64,000 nt of DNA from Phycisphaera sp. (GCA_016125285.1 WGMA01000010.1:26447-90446); one strand, 5' to 3'; shown: positions 26,517 to 35,644, counted from the first letter of the stretch. The notes: generated by a model not told the origin, from the sequence alone. Numbers and translations: made by a program.

Positions 26517-28236
26517 CGCCCCGCCGGGCGCCATCATGATCGTCGGTGCGCTGGTGATCCTGCTGCTGCGGGGCCGCCGGCAGGCGATCGGTGCGCTGCT
26601 CATCACCATCATGAGCCTCGTGAGCCTGATGTTCTGCAGCCGCGGAACGTACGGCACGTTCCAGCTGTTCGACTACCAGCTGACGGTCGTCCGCGTCGAC
26701 GGCCTGAGCCTGGCGTTCGGCTACATCTTCCACATCGCCGCGATCATCGCCACGATCTACGCGCTGCACGTGCGCGACGGCACGCAGCACGCCGCCGGAC
26801 TCATCTACGCCGGCAGCGCCATCGGCGCGGTCTTCGCCGGCGACCTGATCACGCTGTTCACCTACTGGGAGATCACCGCCGTCTCGTCGGTCTTCCTCAT
26901 CTGGGCCAGCCGCACCGACCGCTCCTACAAGGCGGGCATCCGCTACCTGATCATCCAGGTCGGCTCCGGCGTGCTGCTGCTGTCCGGCGTGCTGCTGCAC
27001 GTGCGCGACACCGGCTCTATCGCCTTCGACCACCTCATCGGTGAGGACGGCGCGATCTCGCACGCCAGCCCCGGCGTGATCCTCATCTTCCTCGCCTTCG
27101 GCATCAAGTGCGCCTTCCCCCTGCTGCACAACTGGCTCCAGGACGCCTACCCCAAGTCCACCGTCACCGGCGCCGTCTTCCTCAGCACCTTCACCACCAA
27201 GCTCGCCGTCTACGCGCTCGCCCGCGGCTTCGCCGGAACCGACTGCCTCATCTGGATCGGCGTGACCATGACGCTGTTCCCCATCGTCTTCGCCGTCATC
27301 GAGAACGACCTCCGCAAGGTCCTCGCCTACAGCCTCAACAACCAGCTCGGCTTCATGGTCGTCGGCATCGGCATCGGCTCGGCCCTGTCGCTCAACGGCA
27401 CCGTCGCCCACGCCTTCTGCCACATCCTCTACAAGTCGCTGTTGTTCATGTCCATGGGCGCCGTGCTCTACCGCACCGGCACCTGCCAGGCGTCCAAGCT
27501 CGGCGGGCTCTACAAGTCCATGCCCATCACCGCCATCTGCTGCATCATCGGCGCCGCGTCCATCAGCGCCTTCCCGCTGACCAACGGCTTCGTCAGCAAG
27601 TCGCTCATCCTCTCCGCCGCCGCCGATCACCACATGATCGCCGTCTGGCTGCTGCTGCTCGTCGCCTCGGCCGGCGTCATGGAGCACTCGGGCATCAAGA
27701 TCCCCTTCTTCGCCTTCTTCGCACACGACTCGGGCATCCGCTGCAAGGAAGCCCCGAAGCACATGCTCGTCGCCATGATCATCGCGGCAACCCTCTGCAT
27801 CGGCATCGGCGTGTTCCCCGGCCCGCTCTACAGCATCCTGCCGTACGACATGACCGAGGCGTACGTCCCCTACACCGTCGGGCACGTCGTCGGACAGCTG
27901 CAGCTGCTGTTGTTCGCGATGCTCGCGTTCGTGTTCCTCGTCAAGTTCCGCGTCTACCCGCCCGAGACGCCCTCCGAGAACCTCGACACCGACTGGTCCT
28001 ACCGCCGCGCCGCGCCCGCCGTGGTCGGCGCCGTCTACTTCGTCGGCGGCATCGTCTGGCGCGCCCTGCTGAAGCTCGGCCGCGGACAGGTCGACGACGT
28101 GCTCTACGTCGTGCGACGCATCTGCGCCCCGCCCGGCATCTTCGCACGCACCTGGACCACCAGCGGCATGGTCATCTGGGCCACCATCCTCCTCGGCGCG
28201 TACCTGCTGCTGTATTACATCCGCGTCGCGCCCTGA
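26506..28236 (+). CDS. Antiporter subunit MrpD/NuoN-like (third copy)
   Basis: 576 residues from the ATG that overlaps the previous gene. Complex-I antiporter fold with at least 14 helices: LFTYWEITAVSSVFLIWA (helix-5 Glu), IKCAFPLLHNWLQDAYPKS, RKVLAYSLNNQLGFMVVG, HAFCHILYKSLLFMSMG with the Lys, and SAFPLTNGFVSKSLIL. A C-terminal pair of extra helices adds about 70 residues (APAVVGAVYFVGGIVW and GMVIWATILLGAYLLLYYI). It completes a set of three antiporter-like channels in one operon and ends it. Confidence 0.88.
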   Translation: MTTNAPPGAIMIVGALVILLLRGRRQAIGALLITIMSLVSLMFCSRGTYGTFQLFDYQLTVVRVDGLSLAFGYIFHIAAIIATIYALHVRDGTQHAAGLIYAGSAIGAVFAGDLITLFTYWEITAVSSVFLIWASRTDRSYKAGIRYLIIQVGSGVLLLSGVLLHVRDTGSIAFDHLIGEDGAISHASPGVILIFLAFGIKCAFPLLHNWLQDAYPKSTVTGAVFLSTFTTKLAVYALARGFAGTDCLIWIGVTMTLFPIVFAVIENDLRKVLAYSLNNQLGFMVVGIGIGSALSLNGTVAHAFCHILYKSLLFMSMGAVLYRTGTCQASKLGGLYKSMPITAICCIIGAASISAFPLTNGFVSKSLILSAAADHHMIAVWLLLLVASAGVMEHSGIKIPFFAFFAHDSGIRCKEAPKHMLVAMIIAATLCIGIGVFPGPLYSILPYDMTEAYVPYTVGHVVGQLQLLLFAMLAFVFLVKFRVYPPETPSENLDTDWSYRRAAPAVVGAVYFVGGIVWRALLKLGRGQVDDVLYVVRRICAPPGIFARTWTTSGMVIWATILLGAYLLLYYIRVAP

Positions 28237-28318
28237 AATTGAATCACAGAGGCACAGAGGCGCAGAGAACATCACAAAGGTTTCTCTCTGTGTACTCTGC
28301 GTCTCTGTGGTTCAATCC
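28237..28318. repeat. CACAGAG-type inverted repeat at the end of the Mrp operon
   Basis: AATTGAATCACAGAGGCACA and onward pairs with the right arm ending GTCTCTGTGGTTCAATCC. The arms are tandem about 8-mers (CACAGAGG, CACAGAGG, CGCAGAGA). The left arm begins immediately after the stop codon of the last operon gene, and the right arm ends just before the stop of the convergent glycosyltransferase gene, so the hairpin fills the whole intergenic space and may act as a bidirectional terminator. Confidence 0.75.
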
Positions 28319-28323
28319 TGGAT

Positions 28324-29472
28324 CTACTTGAGCTGCTCGAGCGCATCGTCCATCTCATCCACGCGCCGCGTCCAATCGAAGCGCTCAACCGACCTGATCG
28401 CCGCGGCCGACTTCTTCGACCACCACGCCGCGTCTTCGGCACGCGTCGCCAGCGCGTTGAGGCGGATCGTCAGCGCCTCGGTCTCGTCGATGTCGCCCGC
28501 GACGGACTCGTCGCGCAGGTCCGCGTCGGTCTCGCGCGAGCCGTAGAACACCGCCACGTCCGGGTCGAGCACCTCCGGGTACGCCAGCCGGTCCGGCACC
28601 ACCGGCACGCAGCCCTGCGCCGTCGCCTCCACCACCGAGATGCCGAAAAACTCGTGCAGCGCCGTCGACACCACCACGTCCGCCTGCCGCAGCACGTTGC
28701 GGAACGCCGAGCGGTTGTCGATGTAACCCCAGTGATCGATGCGATCCGCCAGCCGGTACCGCGCGTCGCCGAAGCAGTCGGGGATCGCCGCGAACGACTC
28801 ACCAAGCACGCTGACTCGGAAGTCCACGCCGCGCTCGACCAGCCGGTTGAGCGCCGCGAAGAATCGATCGGGCCCCTTGTCGTGCTCCCACCGCGCCGCC
28901 CACAGAATCCGCAGCGGGCCCGGCGGGCGCTCGCCACGCGGCCGCCCGCACTCCACGCCCGGCGGCTGGATCGACGACCGCTCCGCGATTGTCCCCAGCA
29001 GCGTGTACGGCGAGTGGTCCGGCATCCGCCCCAGAAACTCCCGCATCGCATCGAGCAGCTCCGCCCGGTGGTAGTCGCTGTTGAACCACACCGCGTCGGC
29101 CGCGAGCGCCGTCACGAAGTTGGTCATCGCGAAGTGATGATCGCGTTCCGACGCCGTGGCGTCGGGGTACGTCAGCTGGTTCTCGTGGAAATACGCGACG
29201 CTCGGCAACGCCGCGATCTCCCGCGGCGCGAGCCCGCGGAACTCGGCGAGGTTCATCATGTCGGTGCAGAACACCGCGTCGAACCGCTCGCCCTCGTTGT
29301 GCAGCGCCCCCGCGTGCCGCGCAAACGTGATCCCTGCGTGCCGCATCCGCCACTTCCAGTGATGCGCCGGCAGCGTCAATGTTTCGAACTCATGCCGCGA
29401 CCGCGACCGCCAGCCGTCGATCAACGCCTTGTGCGACCCGCCGTGATAAGGATTAAGCGCCAGAATCCGCAT
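28324..29472 (-). CDS. DUF3524 glycosyltransferase, likely tRNA-queuosine mannosyltransferase-like
   Basis: 382 residues from ATG 29472, where the family start MRILALNPYHGGSHKA lies. The N-terminal DUF3524 half has HHWKWRMRHAGITFA and AVFCTDMMNLAEFRGL, and YFHENQLTYPD; the C-terminal half is a GT-B domain with ILWAARWEHDKGPDRFF and STALHEFFGISVVEATAQG (the E-x7-E region). These features match GTDC1/QTMAN, which mannosylates queuosine in tRNA-Asp in animals, and its bacterial relatives. queD and queG are 8-9 kb away, which fits a queuosine-related role. Substrate not proven. Confidence 0.82.
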   Translation of the reverse strand: MRILALNPYHGGSHKALIDGWRSRSRHEFETLTLPAHHWKWRMRHAGITFARHAGALHNEGERFDAVFCTDMMNLAEFRGLAPREIAALPSVAYFHENQLTYPDATASERDHHFAMTNFVTALAADAVWFNSDYHRAELLDAMREFLGRMPDHSPYTLLGTIAERSSIQPPGVECGRPRGERPPGPLRILWAARWEHDKGPDRFFAALNRLVERGVDFRVSVLGESFAAIPDCFGDARYRLADRIDHWGYIDNRSAFRNVLRQADVVVSTALHEFFGISVVEATAQGCVPVVPDRLAYPEVLDPDVAVFYGSRETDADLRDESVAGDIDETEALTIRLNALATRAEDAAWWSKKSAAAIRSVERFDWTRRVDEMDDALEQLK

Positions 29473-29588
29473 GGTGGGCGACAGTATGGGGCGTTGACGT
29501 GCGCGAAGCAAACTGATACCACGCAATCCTCGCATCGATTAACATGCTCACGAGTTCCGGGAATCAAACCGCAACGACGCGAGGCGCT

Positions 29589-30299
29589 ATGGGCCGGCGA
29601 AGCAAGTCTGAACGACAAGCCGAAATCCAAGCCGAGTTGGCTCGTCGGGAAGCGGCATCGGACGTTCCACCTGCGCTTCACGTATATCTTCTGAACCTTC
29701 ATCACGCCGATGAGGGCGGCCCACGAACCTTTTTCCCAATCCAACTCACCGAACAACTCGACAGGTCTAGACATGATCCGTCGTTGTACGATCCGGATTT
29801 GAAGTACCGTCTAGTACAAGATGCCTTGGATCATGGAGAGCCCATCGCATGCGCGCTCAACAAGACCGAGTGCTTCGTCCCTGACGCCCCCGTGGCCGAT
29901 TACTCCGAGATTGGAATGCTCGATTCCGACCTGATGTTATTCACTGTGCGAGCAGAAGACGCGTTGCGTCCGTTCCTTCAATCGTGTTGCCGGAAGGTTC
30001 CTGTGGAGTGCAAGGAACACGCACTAGTTGGCTATCAGCTTGAATCGGTCGACGACGTACTGGATACGGAACAGACCGTAGCATCATGGATCGATCACAA
30101 GACGCGCACGCGTGCTAGCCACATTTCTCGCTACGCATTCCACACCGATCGCCTGGGCGCCAGCGCCATCTTTCGTCTCCCGCAGGATTCGCGGTCGCTC
30201 GTTTTGCAGCCGTTTGTTGACGTCGTTCGCTCAACTGGCCTGATCGGAATGCGGTTTCGCAAGGTCTGGCCACACCCGGCCCTAGAGACGTGGGTTTAA
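29589..30299 (+). CDS. Imm11-like (DUF1629) protein
   Basis: 236 residues from ATG 29589, with GAGG six bases upstream; upstream in-frame starts at 29544 are less likely. The N-terminus is charged (RRSKSERQAEIQAELARRE). The C-terminal segment with SAIFRLPQDSRSLVLQPFVD and STGLIGMRFRKVW fits the Imm11/DUF1629 immunity family (F-R-L...G-L-x-G-x-x-F). No toxin gene is next to it. Lower GC than neighbours and an isolated position indicate acquisition. Function as an immunity protein is inferred from family only. Confidence 0.55.
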   Translation: MGRRSKSERQAEIQAELARREAASDVPPALHVYLLNLHHADEGGPRTFFPIQLTEQLDRSRHDPSLYDPDLKYRLVQDALDHGEPIACALNKTECFVPDAPVADYSEIGMLDSDLMLFTVRAEDALRPFLQSCCRKVPVECKEHALVGYQLESVDDVLDTEQTVASWIDHKTRTRASHISRYAFHTDRLGASAIFRLPQDSRSLVLQPFVDVVRSTGLIGMRFRKVWPHPALETWV

Positions 30300-30321
30300 C
30301 GAATCACGTGGGTGAAGGTCC

Positions 30322-30708
30322 ATGAGAATCGATCTATTCGCAGACACGAGTAACAGGGACTTCGAATCCGCATTGGTACGCGTTCGTGACAGAGTTGAGA
30401 TACTCAACCAACACCTGCATGCGATTGAACTTGAGGGCCCGAGCGGTGACGTTTGCCTGACATTCTTTGACGAGGACGAATCGTTCTATTACGCGAGGCA
30501 GATAGGCAACGATAAAGGTCGATACGAAGTCGAGGTGGGCTATGACTACTCAGATATCTATCCCGACGATGAGGATGATGTACTTGTCATTCAACTCATC
30601 GAGGAAAAACTACAGCAGATTATCAGTAACGGAAAGTGCTTCGCCAGCGAGCGTGAACAGCTGTTGAAGGTCGTTGAGGATTGGACAACTTGGGCGATTG
30701 GCGGGTGA
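30322..30708 (+). CDS. Hypothetical acidic protein
   Basis: 128 residues, 22 bases after the Imm11-like gene and of the same low-GC type. Strongly acidic (YDYSDIYPDDEDDVLVIQ), no signal or membrane segment. The pattern of a helical start, strands (VCLTFFDEDESFYYARQIG) and a C-terminal helix resembles small immunity or SMI1-like proteins, but no family is certain. Probably part of a two-gene acquired unit. Confidence 0.6.
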   Translation: MRIDLFADTSNRDFESALVRVRDRVEILNQHLHAIELEGPSGDVCLTFFDEDESFYYARQIGNDKGRYEVEVGYDYSDIYPDDEDDVLVIQLIEEKLQQIISNGKCFASEREQLLKVVEDWTTWAIGG

Positions 30709-31036
30709 ACATGCTTGGCACTTCCCCAGCATGCTCCGTCGGGAAAGGCCCTCGCCAGAGTTGGGGCCTTTCGTGACGGAGCGTGCGATCGGACTGAGTA
30801 GGCATGCCGCTGAAGCGGCATGCCCCGTGCGGCAACACGGCGCGCGCTACGACGTGGAGCGGGGTCGCGCAGGGGCGGCGAGCCCCTGCGGTTCGAAACC
30901 CATCGCCCCCACGTCATCAAACTGGGTTGACAGCCCCTGTCGTTTTGATGGCTTTGGCCTCCGCAGCCACTACAATGGGGGCTTAGCCGCGCCGGTGTGA
31001 GGCGCGGTGGTTGTCAGCACAGAGGTAACCGAGACG
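30709..31036. repeat. Gene-free stretch with three hairpins
   Basis: No gene visible in 328 bases. A long stem (GCTCCGTCGGGAAAGGCCC at about 30733 against GGGGCCTTTCGTGACGGAGC at about 30766) follows the acidic gene and may end its transcription. REP-like palindromes follow at 30800-30826 (GGCATGCCGCT/AGCGGCATGCC) and about 30872-30893 (GCAGGGGC/GCCCCTGC). The part just before the desaturase start has the ribosome site. Confidence 0.55.
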
Positions 31037-32113
31037 ATGAGCACCGAAGCGCCTACCCGCGCCGCTTCCATCAACGACGCCAGCGCGGTCGCCGCCGGTG
31101 ACGCCGACAAGGCCGCCGTGACGCCCGACTACAACGACATGTCGGTCAAGGTGACCGGTCGGCTGCCGCTGCCCAGCACGGTCAACCAGAAGAAGATCCT
31201 GTGGGACTACACGATCAGCCTGACGCTGATGCACGTGCTGGCGATCGCCGCGTGCGTGCCGTGGCTGTTCAGCTGGTCGGGGCTGATCGCCTGCGTGATC
31301 GGCGTCTTCGTGTTCGGCCAGGGCATCAACTTCTGCTACCACCGCCTGCTGACGCACCGCTCGCTGGTCGTGCCGCGGTGGCTGGAGCACTTCTGGGTCG
31401 TCATGGCGTTGTGCTGCCTCGAGGACACGCCGTGCAAGTGGGTCACCACGCACCGCCATCACCACAAGAACTCCGACCACCAGGAAGACCCGCACAGCCC
31501 GCTGGTCACGTTCTTCTGGGGGCATTTCCAGTGGCTCACCCTCCACAACACCGGCACGCGGACCCGCGAGGCGTACAGCCGGTACGCGAAGGACATCCTG
31601 GCCGACCCGTTCTACATGGCGATGGAGAAGAACCTGCTGATCGCCCCGGCGATCTACCTGCTGCACGGGCTGGCGTTCCTGATCGGCGGCATGATCGGCG
31701 GGTGGTACGCGACGGGCACGTTCGTCGGAGCGCTGCAGCTGGGCCTGAGTATGGTCGTGTGGGGCGTGATCCTGCGGACGGTGATCGTGTGGCACATCAC
31801 GTGGTCGGTCAACTCGCTGTCGCACGTGTTCGGGTATCAGAACTACGACACGAAGGAGCACAGCCGGAATAACTGGCTCGTGGCGCTGTGGGCGGTCGGC
31901 GAGGGCTGGCACAACAACCACCATCACGACCAGGCCAGCGCGTCGAACCATCACAAGTGGTGGGAGCTCGACCTGACCTACTGCCACATCAAGGTGCTGG
32001 AGATGTTGGGGCTGGCGACGAAGGTGATCCCGCCGAAGCACATCCGCGACGCCCGCAACGCCGAGCGCCGCGCCGGAGCTGCGACCACGACCGCAACGAA
32101 CGACGATGAGTAG
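31037..32113 (+). CDS. Membrane fatty acid (acyl-CoA-type) desaturase
   Basis: 358 residues from ATG 31037 (ribosome site AGAGG). Stearoyl-CoA-desaturase-like family: all three His boxes are present, HRLLTHR (HxxxxH), THRHHHKNSD (HxxHH) and EGWHNNHHHDQ (HxxHH), between about four membrane helices. It introduces a double bond, usually delta-9, into acyl chains. It is followed at a 162-base distance by a cyclopropane-fatty-acid synthase, which acts on such double bonds, so the two likely work in sequence in membrane lipid modification. Confidence 0.9.
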   Translation: MSTEAPTRAASINDASAVAAGDADKAAVTPDYNDMSVKVTGRLPLPSTVNQKKILWDYTISLTLMHVLAIAACVPWLFSWSGLIACVIGVFVFGQGINFCYHRLLTHRSLVVPRWLEHFWVVMALCCLEDTPCKWVTTHRHHHKNSDHQEDPHSPLVTFFWGHFQWLTLHNTGTRTREAYSRYAKDILADPFYMAMEKNLLIAPAIYLLHGLAFLIGGMIGGWYATGTFVGALQLGLSMVVWGVILRTVIVWHITWSVNSLSHVFGYQNYDTKEHSRNNWLVALWAVGEGWHNNHHHDQASASNHHKWWELDLTYCHIKVLEMLGLATKVIPPKHIRDARNAERRAGAATTTATNDDE

Positions 32114-32124
32114 ACGGATTGACA

Positions 32125-32250
32125 GCCCCCTCTCCCTTGAGGGAGAGGGCCGGGGTGAGGGTGAATCGTTCGAACACATCGCATGTTTCCGAAACAGGCG
32201 CCGCGTTCGAAGGATCGACCCCCTCACCCAACCTCGCCCCCACCCGGGGA
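32125..32250. repeat. GC-rich inverted repeat between desaturase and CFA synthase
   Basis: CCCCCTCTCCCTTGAGGGAG at 32125 forms its own hairpin, and the next part (GGCCGGGGTGAGGG) pairs with a distal arm (CCCCCTCACCC at about 32218). This is the CCCTCTCCC-GGGGTGAGGG type of dispersed repeat seen in many environmental genomes. A shorter relative (CTCTCCCACCGGGAGAG) lies at 33211-33227. Within a possible two-gene operon, it could be an RNA structure that separates the genes. Confidence 0.6.
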
Positions 32251-32275
32251 AGAGGAGTCGAAGAGGAGACACCGA

Positions 32276-33163
32276 ATGACACGCACCAACGAATCCACCA
32301 GCGACATGCGTCTGTTCACCGAAGAGGTCCGCGCCCACTACGACCTGTCCAACGACTTCTACAAACTCTTCCTCGATCCGACGATGACATACTCGTCGGG
32401 CGTGTTCGAGTCGCCCGACGACACGCTCGAGCAGTCGCAGTACCGCAAGCTCGACCAGGCCTTCGAGCGGGCCAACATCCAGCGCGGGCAGACCGTGCTC
32501 GACGTCGGCTTCGGCTGGGGCTCGAGCGTGCGTCGCCTCGCCGAGAAATACGGCTGCCACGCCATCGGCATCACGCTCAGCCAGGCGCAGCACGATTACG
32601 TCGTGCAGGACCTGAAGGACCATCCGCCGACCGACGGCGAGGTCGAGCTGCGTATCCAGGGCTGGGAGCAGTTCACCGACAAGGTCGACGCGATCGTCAG
32701 CTTCGAGGTCATGGAGCACTTCCGCCACGAGCGTTACCAGGCGTTCTTCGACCGCGCGTACGAGATCCTGCCGACGGGCGGCCGGGCGCTGATCCAGGTC
32801 AACGCGTGGACCGACCCCGACGAGTTCAAGGCCAGGGGCCTCGAGCGGACGCACGACCAGGTGCTGTTCGCGAAGTTCATCCGCAAGGAGATCTTCCCGC
32901 ACGCGATGCTGCCGGAGCCGATGCAGGTGATCCGCCACGCCGAGAAGGCCGGTTTCAAGACGCTGGAGCACATCTCGCTGCGCGAGCACTACGTGCCGAC
33001 GCTGGACATGTGGGCCGCGAACCTCGAAGCGAACAAGGACCGCGCCCTCGAGCTGGTCGGCCAGGAACGCTACGACGCCTACATGCACTACCTGACCGGC
33101 TGCTCGAAGTACTTCAAGTCCGGCCACATCGACGTGCCGCAGTACACGTTTGAGAAGGTCTGA
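32276..33163 (+). CDS. Cyclopropane-fatty-acyl-phospholipid synthase-like methyltransferase
   Basis: 295 residues from ATG 32276 with AGGAG 9 bases upstream. SAM methyltransferase fold: HYDLSNDFYKLFLDPTMTYS at residues about 21-40, motif I TVLDVGFGWGSSVRRLAEKY, EVMEHFRHERYQ, and the C-terminal LTGCSKYFKSGHIDV typical of the CFA/mycolic-acid cyclopropane synthases. It is shorter than E. coli Cfa (about 380), lacking its N-terminal domain, like the MmaA/CmaA type. With the desaturase upstream, it probably cyclopropanates or methylates unsaturated chains. Confidence 0.85.
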   Translation: MTRTNESTSDMRLFTEEVRAHYDLSNDFYKLFLDPTMTYSSGVFESPDDTLEQSQYRKLDQAFERANIQRGQTVLDVGFGWGSSVRRLAEKYGCHAIGITLSQAQHDYVVQDLKDHPPTDGEVELRIQGWEQFTDKVDAIVSFEVMEHFRHERYQAFFDRAYEILPTGGRALIQVNAWTDPDEFKARGLERTHDQVLFAKFIRKEIFPHAMLPEPMQVIRHAEKAGFKTLEHISLREHYVPTLDMWAANLEANKDRALELVGQERYDAYMHYLTGCSKYFKSGHIDVPQYTFEKV

Positions 33164-33253
33164 GCGTCCCCCCAATCAGGCGCCGGCTTGAACAAGTCGC
33201 GCCGCTCCCCTCTCCCACCGGGAGAGCGGAAAGGCGCCACGCTGCCATCGATC

Positions 33254-34738
33254 CTACTGATTGGCGATCGGTTTCGCGCCTTCCCATCCCGCGTCCCACT
33301 GCTTCTGCAACTCATCCCGCGTGGTCTTGTACTCCGGGTCGTCGGCGACGTTGACGTTTTCCTCCGCGTCCTTCAGGTGGTCGTACAACTCGACGCCCGC
33401 GACCTGTTTGTGATCCTTCTGATCGACCCACACGGTGTAGCGGTAGCGGTCGGTGCGCATCGAGTAGCCCATCAGCTTGCCACGCGGGTACTGGCTGAAC
33501 GCGGCTGGCTTCCACTTCGTGTCCGGCGCGTCGAGCAGCGGCTTGAAGCTCGTGCCCTGCAGCTCGGTGGGGATCGGCAGCCCGGCCACTTCGCAGAGCG
33601 TCGGGTAGATATCGACGAACTCGACGAGGGCGTTGGTCTTCGTGCCGCGCTTCGCCTGCTTCGGCGTGACCATGATCAGCGGCGCCCACGCGGAGGTCTC
33701 GAAGTTCGTGTGCTTGCACCACAGGCCGTGCTCACCGAGCTGCCAGCCGTGGTCGCCCCACAGCACGATGATCGTGTTGTCGGCGACGCCGGACTTGTCG
33801 AGCGCGTCGAGCAGCTTGCCGACGTTCGCGTCGGTGTAGCTGACCGACGCGTAGTAGCCGTGACGCAGCGTGCGGGCGAGGTCGTCGTCGAGCGCGCCCT
33901 TGTTCGGCACGCCGGCGTACACGCGGATCTCGCCGCTGTTGTGCAGCGCGAAGTCCGGCGCGCCCTTCGGCGCGAAGGGGTTGTCGGCCAGCGTGATCTT
34001 CGCCGGGTCGTACAGGTCCCAGTACTTCTTCGGCGAATTGAACGGCAGGTGCGGACGCAGGAACCCGACCGCGAGGAACCACGGCTTGTCCTGCCCGGTG
34101 AGCCGCTTCATCGCGGCGATCGCGTCCTCGGCCAGCGCGCCGTCGTGGTACGCGTCGTCCGGCACGTCGGCCATCTCGTACGGCGCGGCGCGCGACGCGC
34201 GGCTGTACGTCTTGCCCTTCAGCCCTTTCGACTTCGCCTCCGCGACCCGCTCGTCGACGATCTTCTGATTCTCCGGCAGCACCCACTGCGGCCGCTTCGG
34301 CCCTGTCCACGGCTCCGACCACGATTTCGGATCGTTCAGCCCGCTGTGGAAGATCTTGCCCATGCCGACCACGTCGTAGCCCTCGTCCTTGAAGTGCTGC
34401 GGCAGCGTCACGGCGTCGGGGATCGTCTTGCGGAAGTGCGTGACGAGGTCGTACACCTTCGTCGTGTCGGGGCGCAGGCCGGTCAGCAGGCTCGTGCGTG
34501 ACGGCGAGCAGACCGCCTGCTGGCAGTACGCGCGGAGGAACAGCGTGCCGCGCGCCGCGAGGCGGTCGATGTTCGGCGAGTGGATCTGCGTCGCGCCGTA
34601 GCAGTTCAGCTCCGGGCGCAGGTCGTCCACGGCGATGAACAGCACGTTGGGCTTGTCGGCGGCGCGGGCGACGCGCGCGGCGACGAACGGCGTGATCACG
34701 GCACAGGCGAGCGTGACGATCAGGGCGAGGTGACGCAT
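33254..34738 (-). CDS. Secreted iduronate-2-sulfatase-like sulfatase
   Basis: 494 residues from ATG 34738 (the frame extends upstream but the signal peptide MRHLALIVTLACAVITPFVA begins here). Alkaline-phosphatase-superfamily sulfatase: metal site VLFIAVDDLRPELNCYG, formylglycine signature CSPSRTSLLTGLRP with the convertible Cys, HGWQLGEHGLWCKH, and C-terminal ARRGTK/EFVDIYPTL. The order matches iduronate-2-sulfatase homologues abundant in planctomycetes that desulfate algal polysaccharides. Substrate not inferable; no other carbohydrate genes lie next to it. Confidence 0.9.
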   Translation of the reverse strand: MRHLALIVTLACAVITPFVAARVARAADKPNVLFIAVDDLRPELNCYGATQIHSPNIDRLAARGTLFLRAYCQQAVCSPSRTSLLTGLRPDTTKVYDLVTHFRKTIPDAVTLPQHFKDEGYDVVGMGKIFHSGLNDPKSWSEPWTGPKRPQWVLPENQKIVDERVAEAKSKGLKGKTYSRASRAAPYEMADVPDDAYHDGALAEDAIAAMKRLTGQDKPWFLAVGFLRPHLPFNSPKKYWDLYDPAKITLADNPFAPKGAPDFALHNSGEIRVYAGVPNKGALDDDLARTLRHGYYASVSYTDANVGKLLDALDKSGVADNTIIVLWGDHGWQLGEHGLWCKHTNFETSAWAPLIMVTPKQAKRGTKTNALVEFVDIYPTLCEVAGLPIPTELQGTSFKPLLDAPDTKWKPAAFSQYPRGKLMGYSMRTDRYRYTVWVDQKDHKQVAGVELYDHLKDAEENVNVADDPEYKTTRDELQKQWDAGWEGAKPIANQ

Positions 34739-34781
34739 GCGGTTCTCCGGCGGTGTCGCGGCATCGTAGCGATCGCGCCAC

Positions 34782-34813
34782 GAAAAAGGCCCCCGCCATT
34801 GCGACGGGGGCCT
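34782..34813 (-). terminator. Rho-independent terminator of the superoxide dismutase gene
   Basis: On the minus strand: stem AGGCCCCCG / CGGGGGCCT with a 9-base loop, then a T tract (TTTTTC). It lies about 40 bases beyond the stop of sodA, separating it from the sulfatase gene on the same strand. Confidence 0.85.
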
Positions 34814-34854
34814 GTAGAACGATTCGTCCGTGCGGATATTGCGTCGACCGACGC

Positions 34855-35475
34855 TCACTTCGCCGCGGCGTAGTTCTTGGCGACCTGGTCCCAGTTGATC
34901 ACGTTGAAGAACGCGGCGACGTAATCCGGGCGGCGGTTCTGGTAGTTGAGGTAATACGCGTGCTCCCACACGTCGAGGCCGAGGATCGGCTTGCCGGGGC
35001 ACTCGGCGATGCCCTTCATCAGCGGGTTGTCCTGGTTCGGCGTCGAGCAGACGCACAGCTTGCCGTCGCCGCCGACGCACAGCCACGCCCAGCCGGAGCC
35101 GAAGCGCGTCGCCGCCGCGGCGCTGAACTTCTCCTTGAACCCGTCGAAGCTGCCGAACGCGTCGTTGATCGCCGTGGCCAGCTCACCGCTCGGCTCGCCG
35201 CCGCCGTCCGGGCTCATGACCTTCCAGAACAGCGAGTGGTTGGCGTGTCCGCCGCCGTTGTTGCGGATCGCGCCGCGCTTGTCGTCGGGCACCTTCGACA
35301 GGTCGGCGATCAGCTCGTTGACGCAGTCCGGCACGTCGAGGCCCTCGGTGGCCTTGTTGAGGTTGTTGACGTAGCCGGCGTGGTGCTTGCCGTGGTGGAT
35401 CTCCATCGTCCGCGCATCGATGTGGGGCTCGAGGGCGTCGTGGGCGTAAGGCAGGTCCGGAAGCGAATAAGGCAT
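34855..35475 (-). CDS. sodA: Superoxide dismutase, Mn-type signature
   Basis: 206 residues from ATG 35475, a normal length for Fe/Mn-SOD. Metal ligands: [17 protein letters not shown] (His near residue 28), [16 protein letters not shown] (His), and [18 protein letters not shown] (Asp, His). The [11 protein letters not shown] form and TPNQDNPLM downstream indicate the Mn type over Fe. It dismutes superoxide, in the cytosol since there is no signal peptide. Single gene with its own terminator. Confidence 0.92.
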   Translation of the reverse strand: MPYSLPDLPYAHDALEPHIDARTMEIHHGKHHAGYVNNLNKATEGLDVPDCVNELIADLSKVPDDKRGAIRNNGGGHANHSLFWKVMSPDGGGEPSGELATAINDAFGSFDGFKEKFSAAAATRFGSGWAWLCVGGDGKLCVCSTPNQDNPLMKGIAECPGKPILGLDVWEHAYYLNYQNRRPDYVAAFFNVINWDQVAKNYAAAK

Positions 35476-35644
35476 GTCGGTTTCCTTTCGGTATGGCAAA
35501 GTGTGACACTCGGGCACGCCACGCTGCAAGCGCCACGCGACCAAGTCATGTTAGTTATCCGATGCTCCGGAACCGGTCAAGTTACAGGATGAATACCGTG
35601 TCAGGGATTGACGCGGCCCGTCGTGGGAGTGTGGACGATACGCG

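Noticed and set aside
30872..30905. Possible tRNA T-loop (GGTTCGAAACCC)
   Set aside because: The sequence before it is a REP palindrome; no acceptor or anticodon stems can be formed around it.
30983..33175. 730-codon minus-strand open frame
   Set aside because: Antisense to the desaturase and cyclopropane synthase genes, which have all catalytic motifs.
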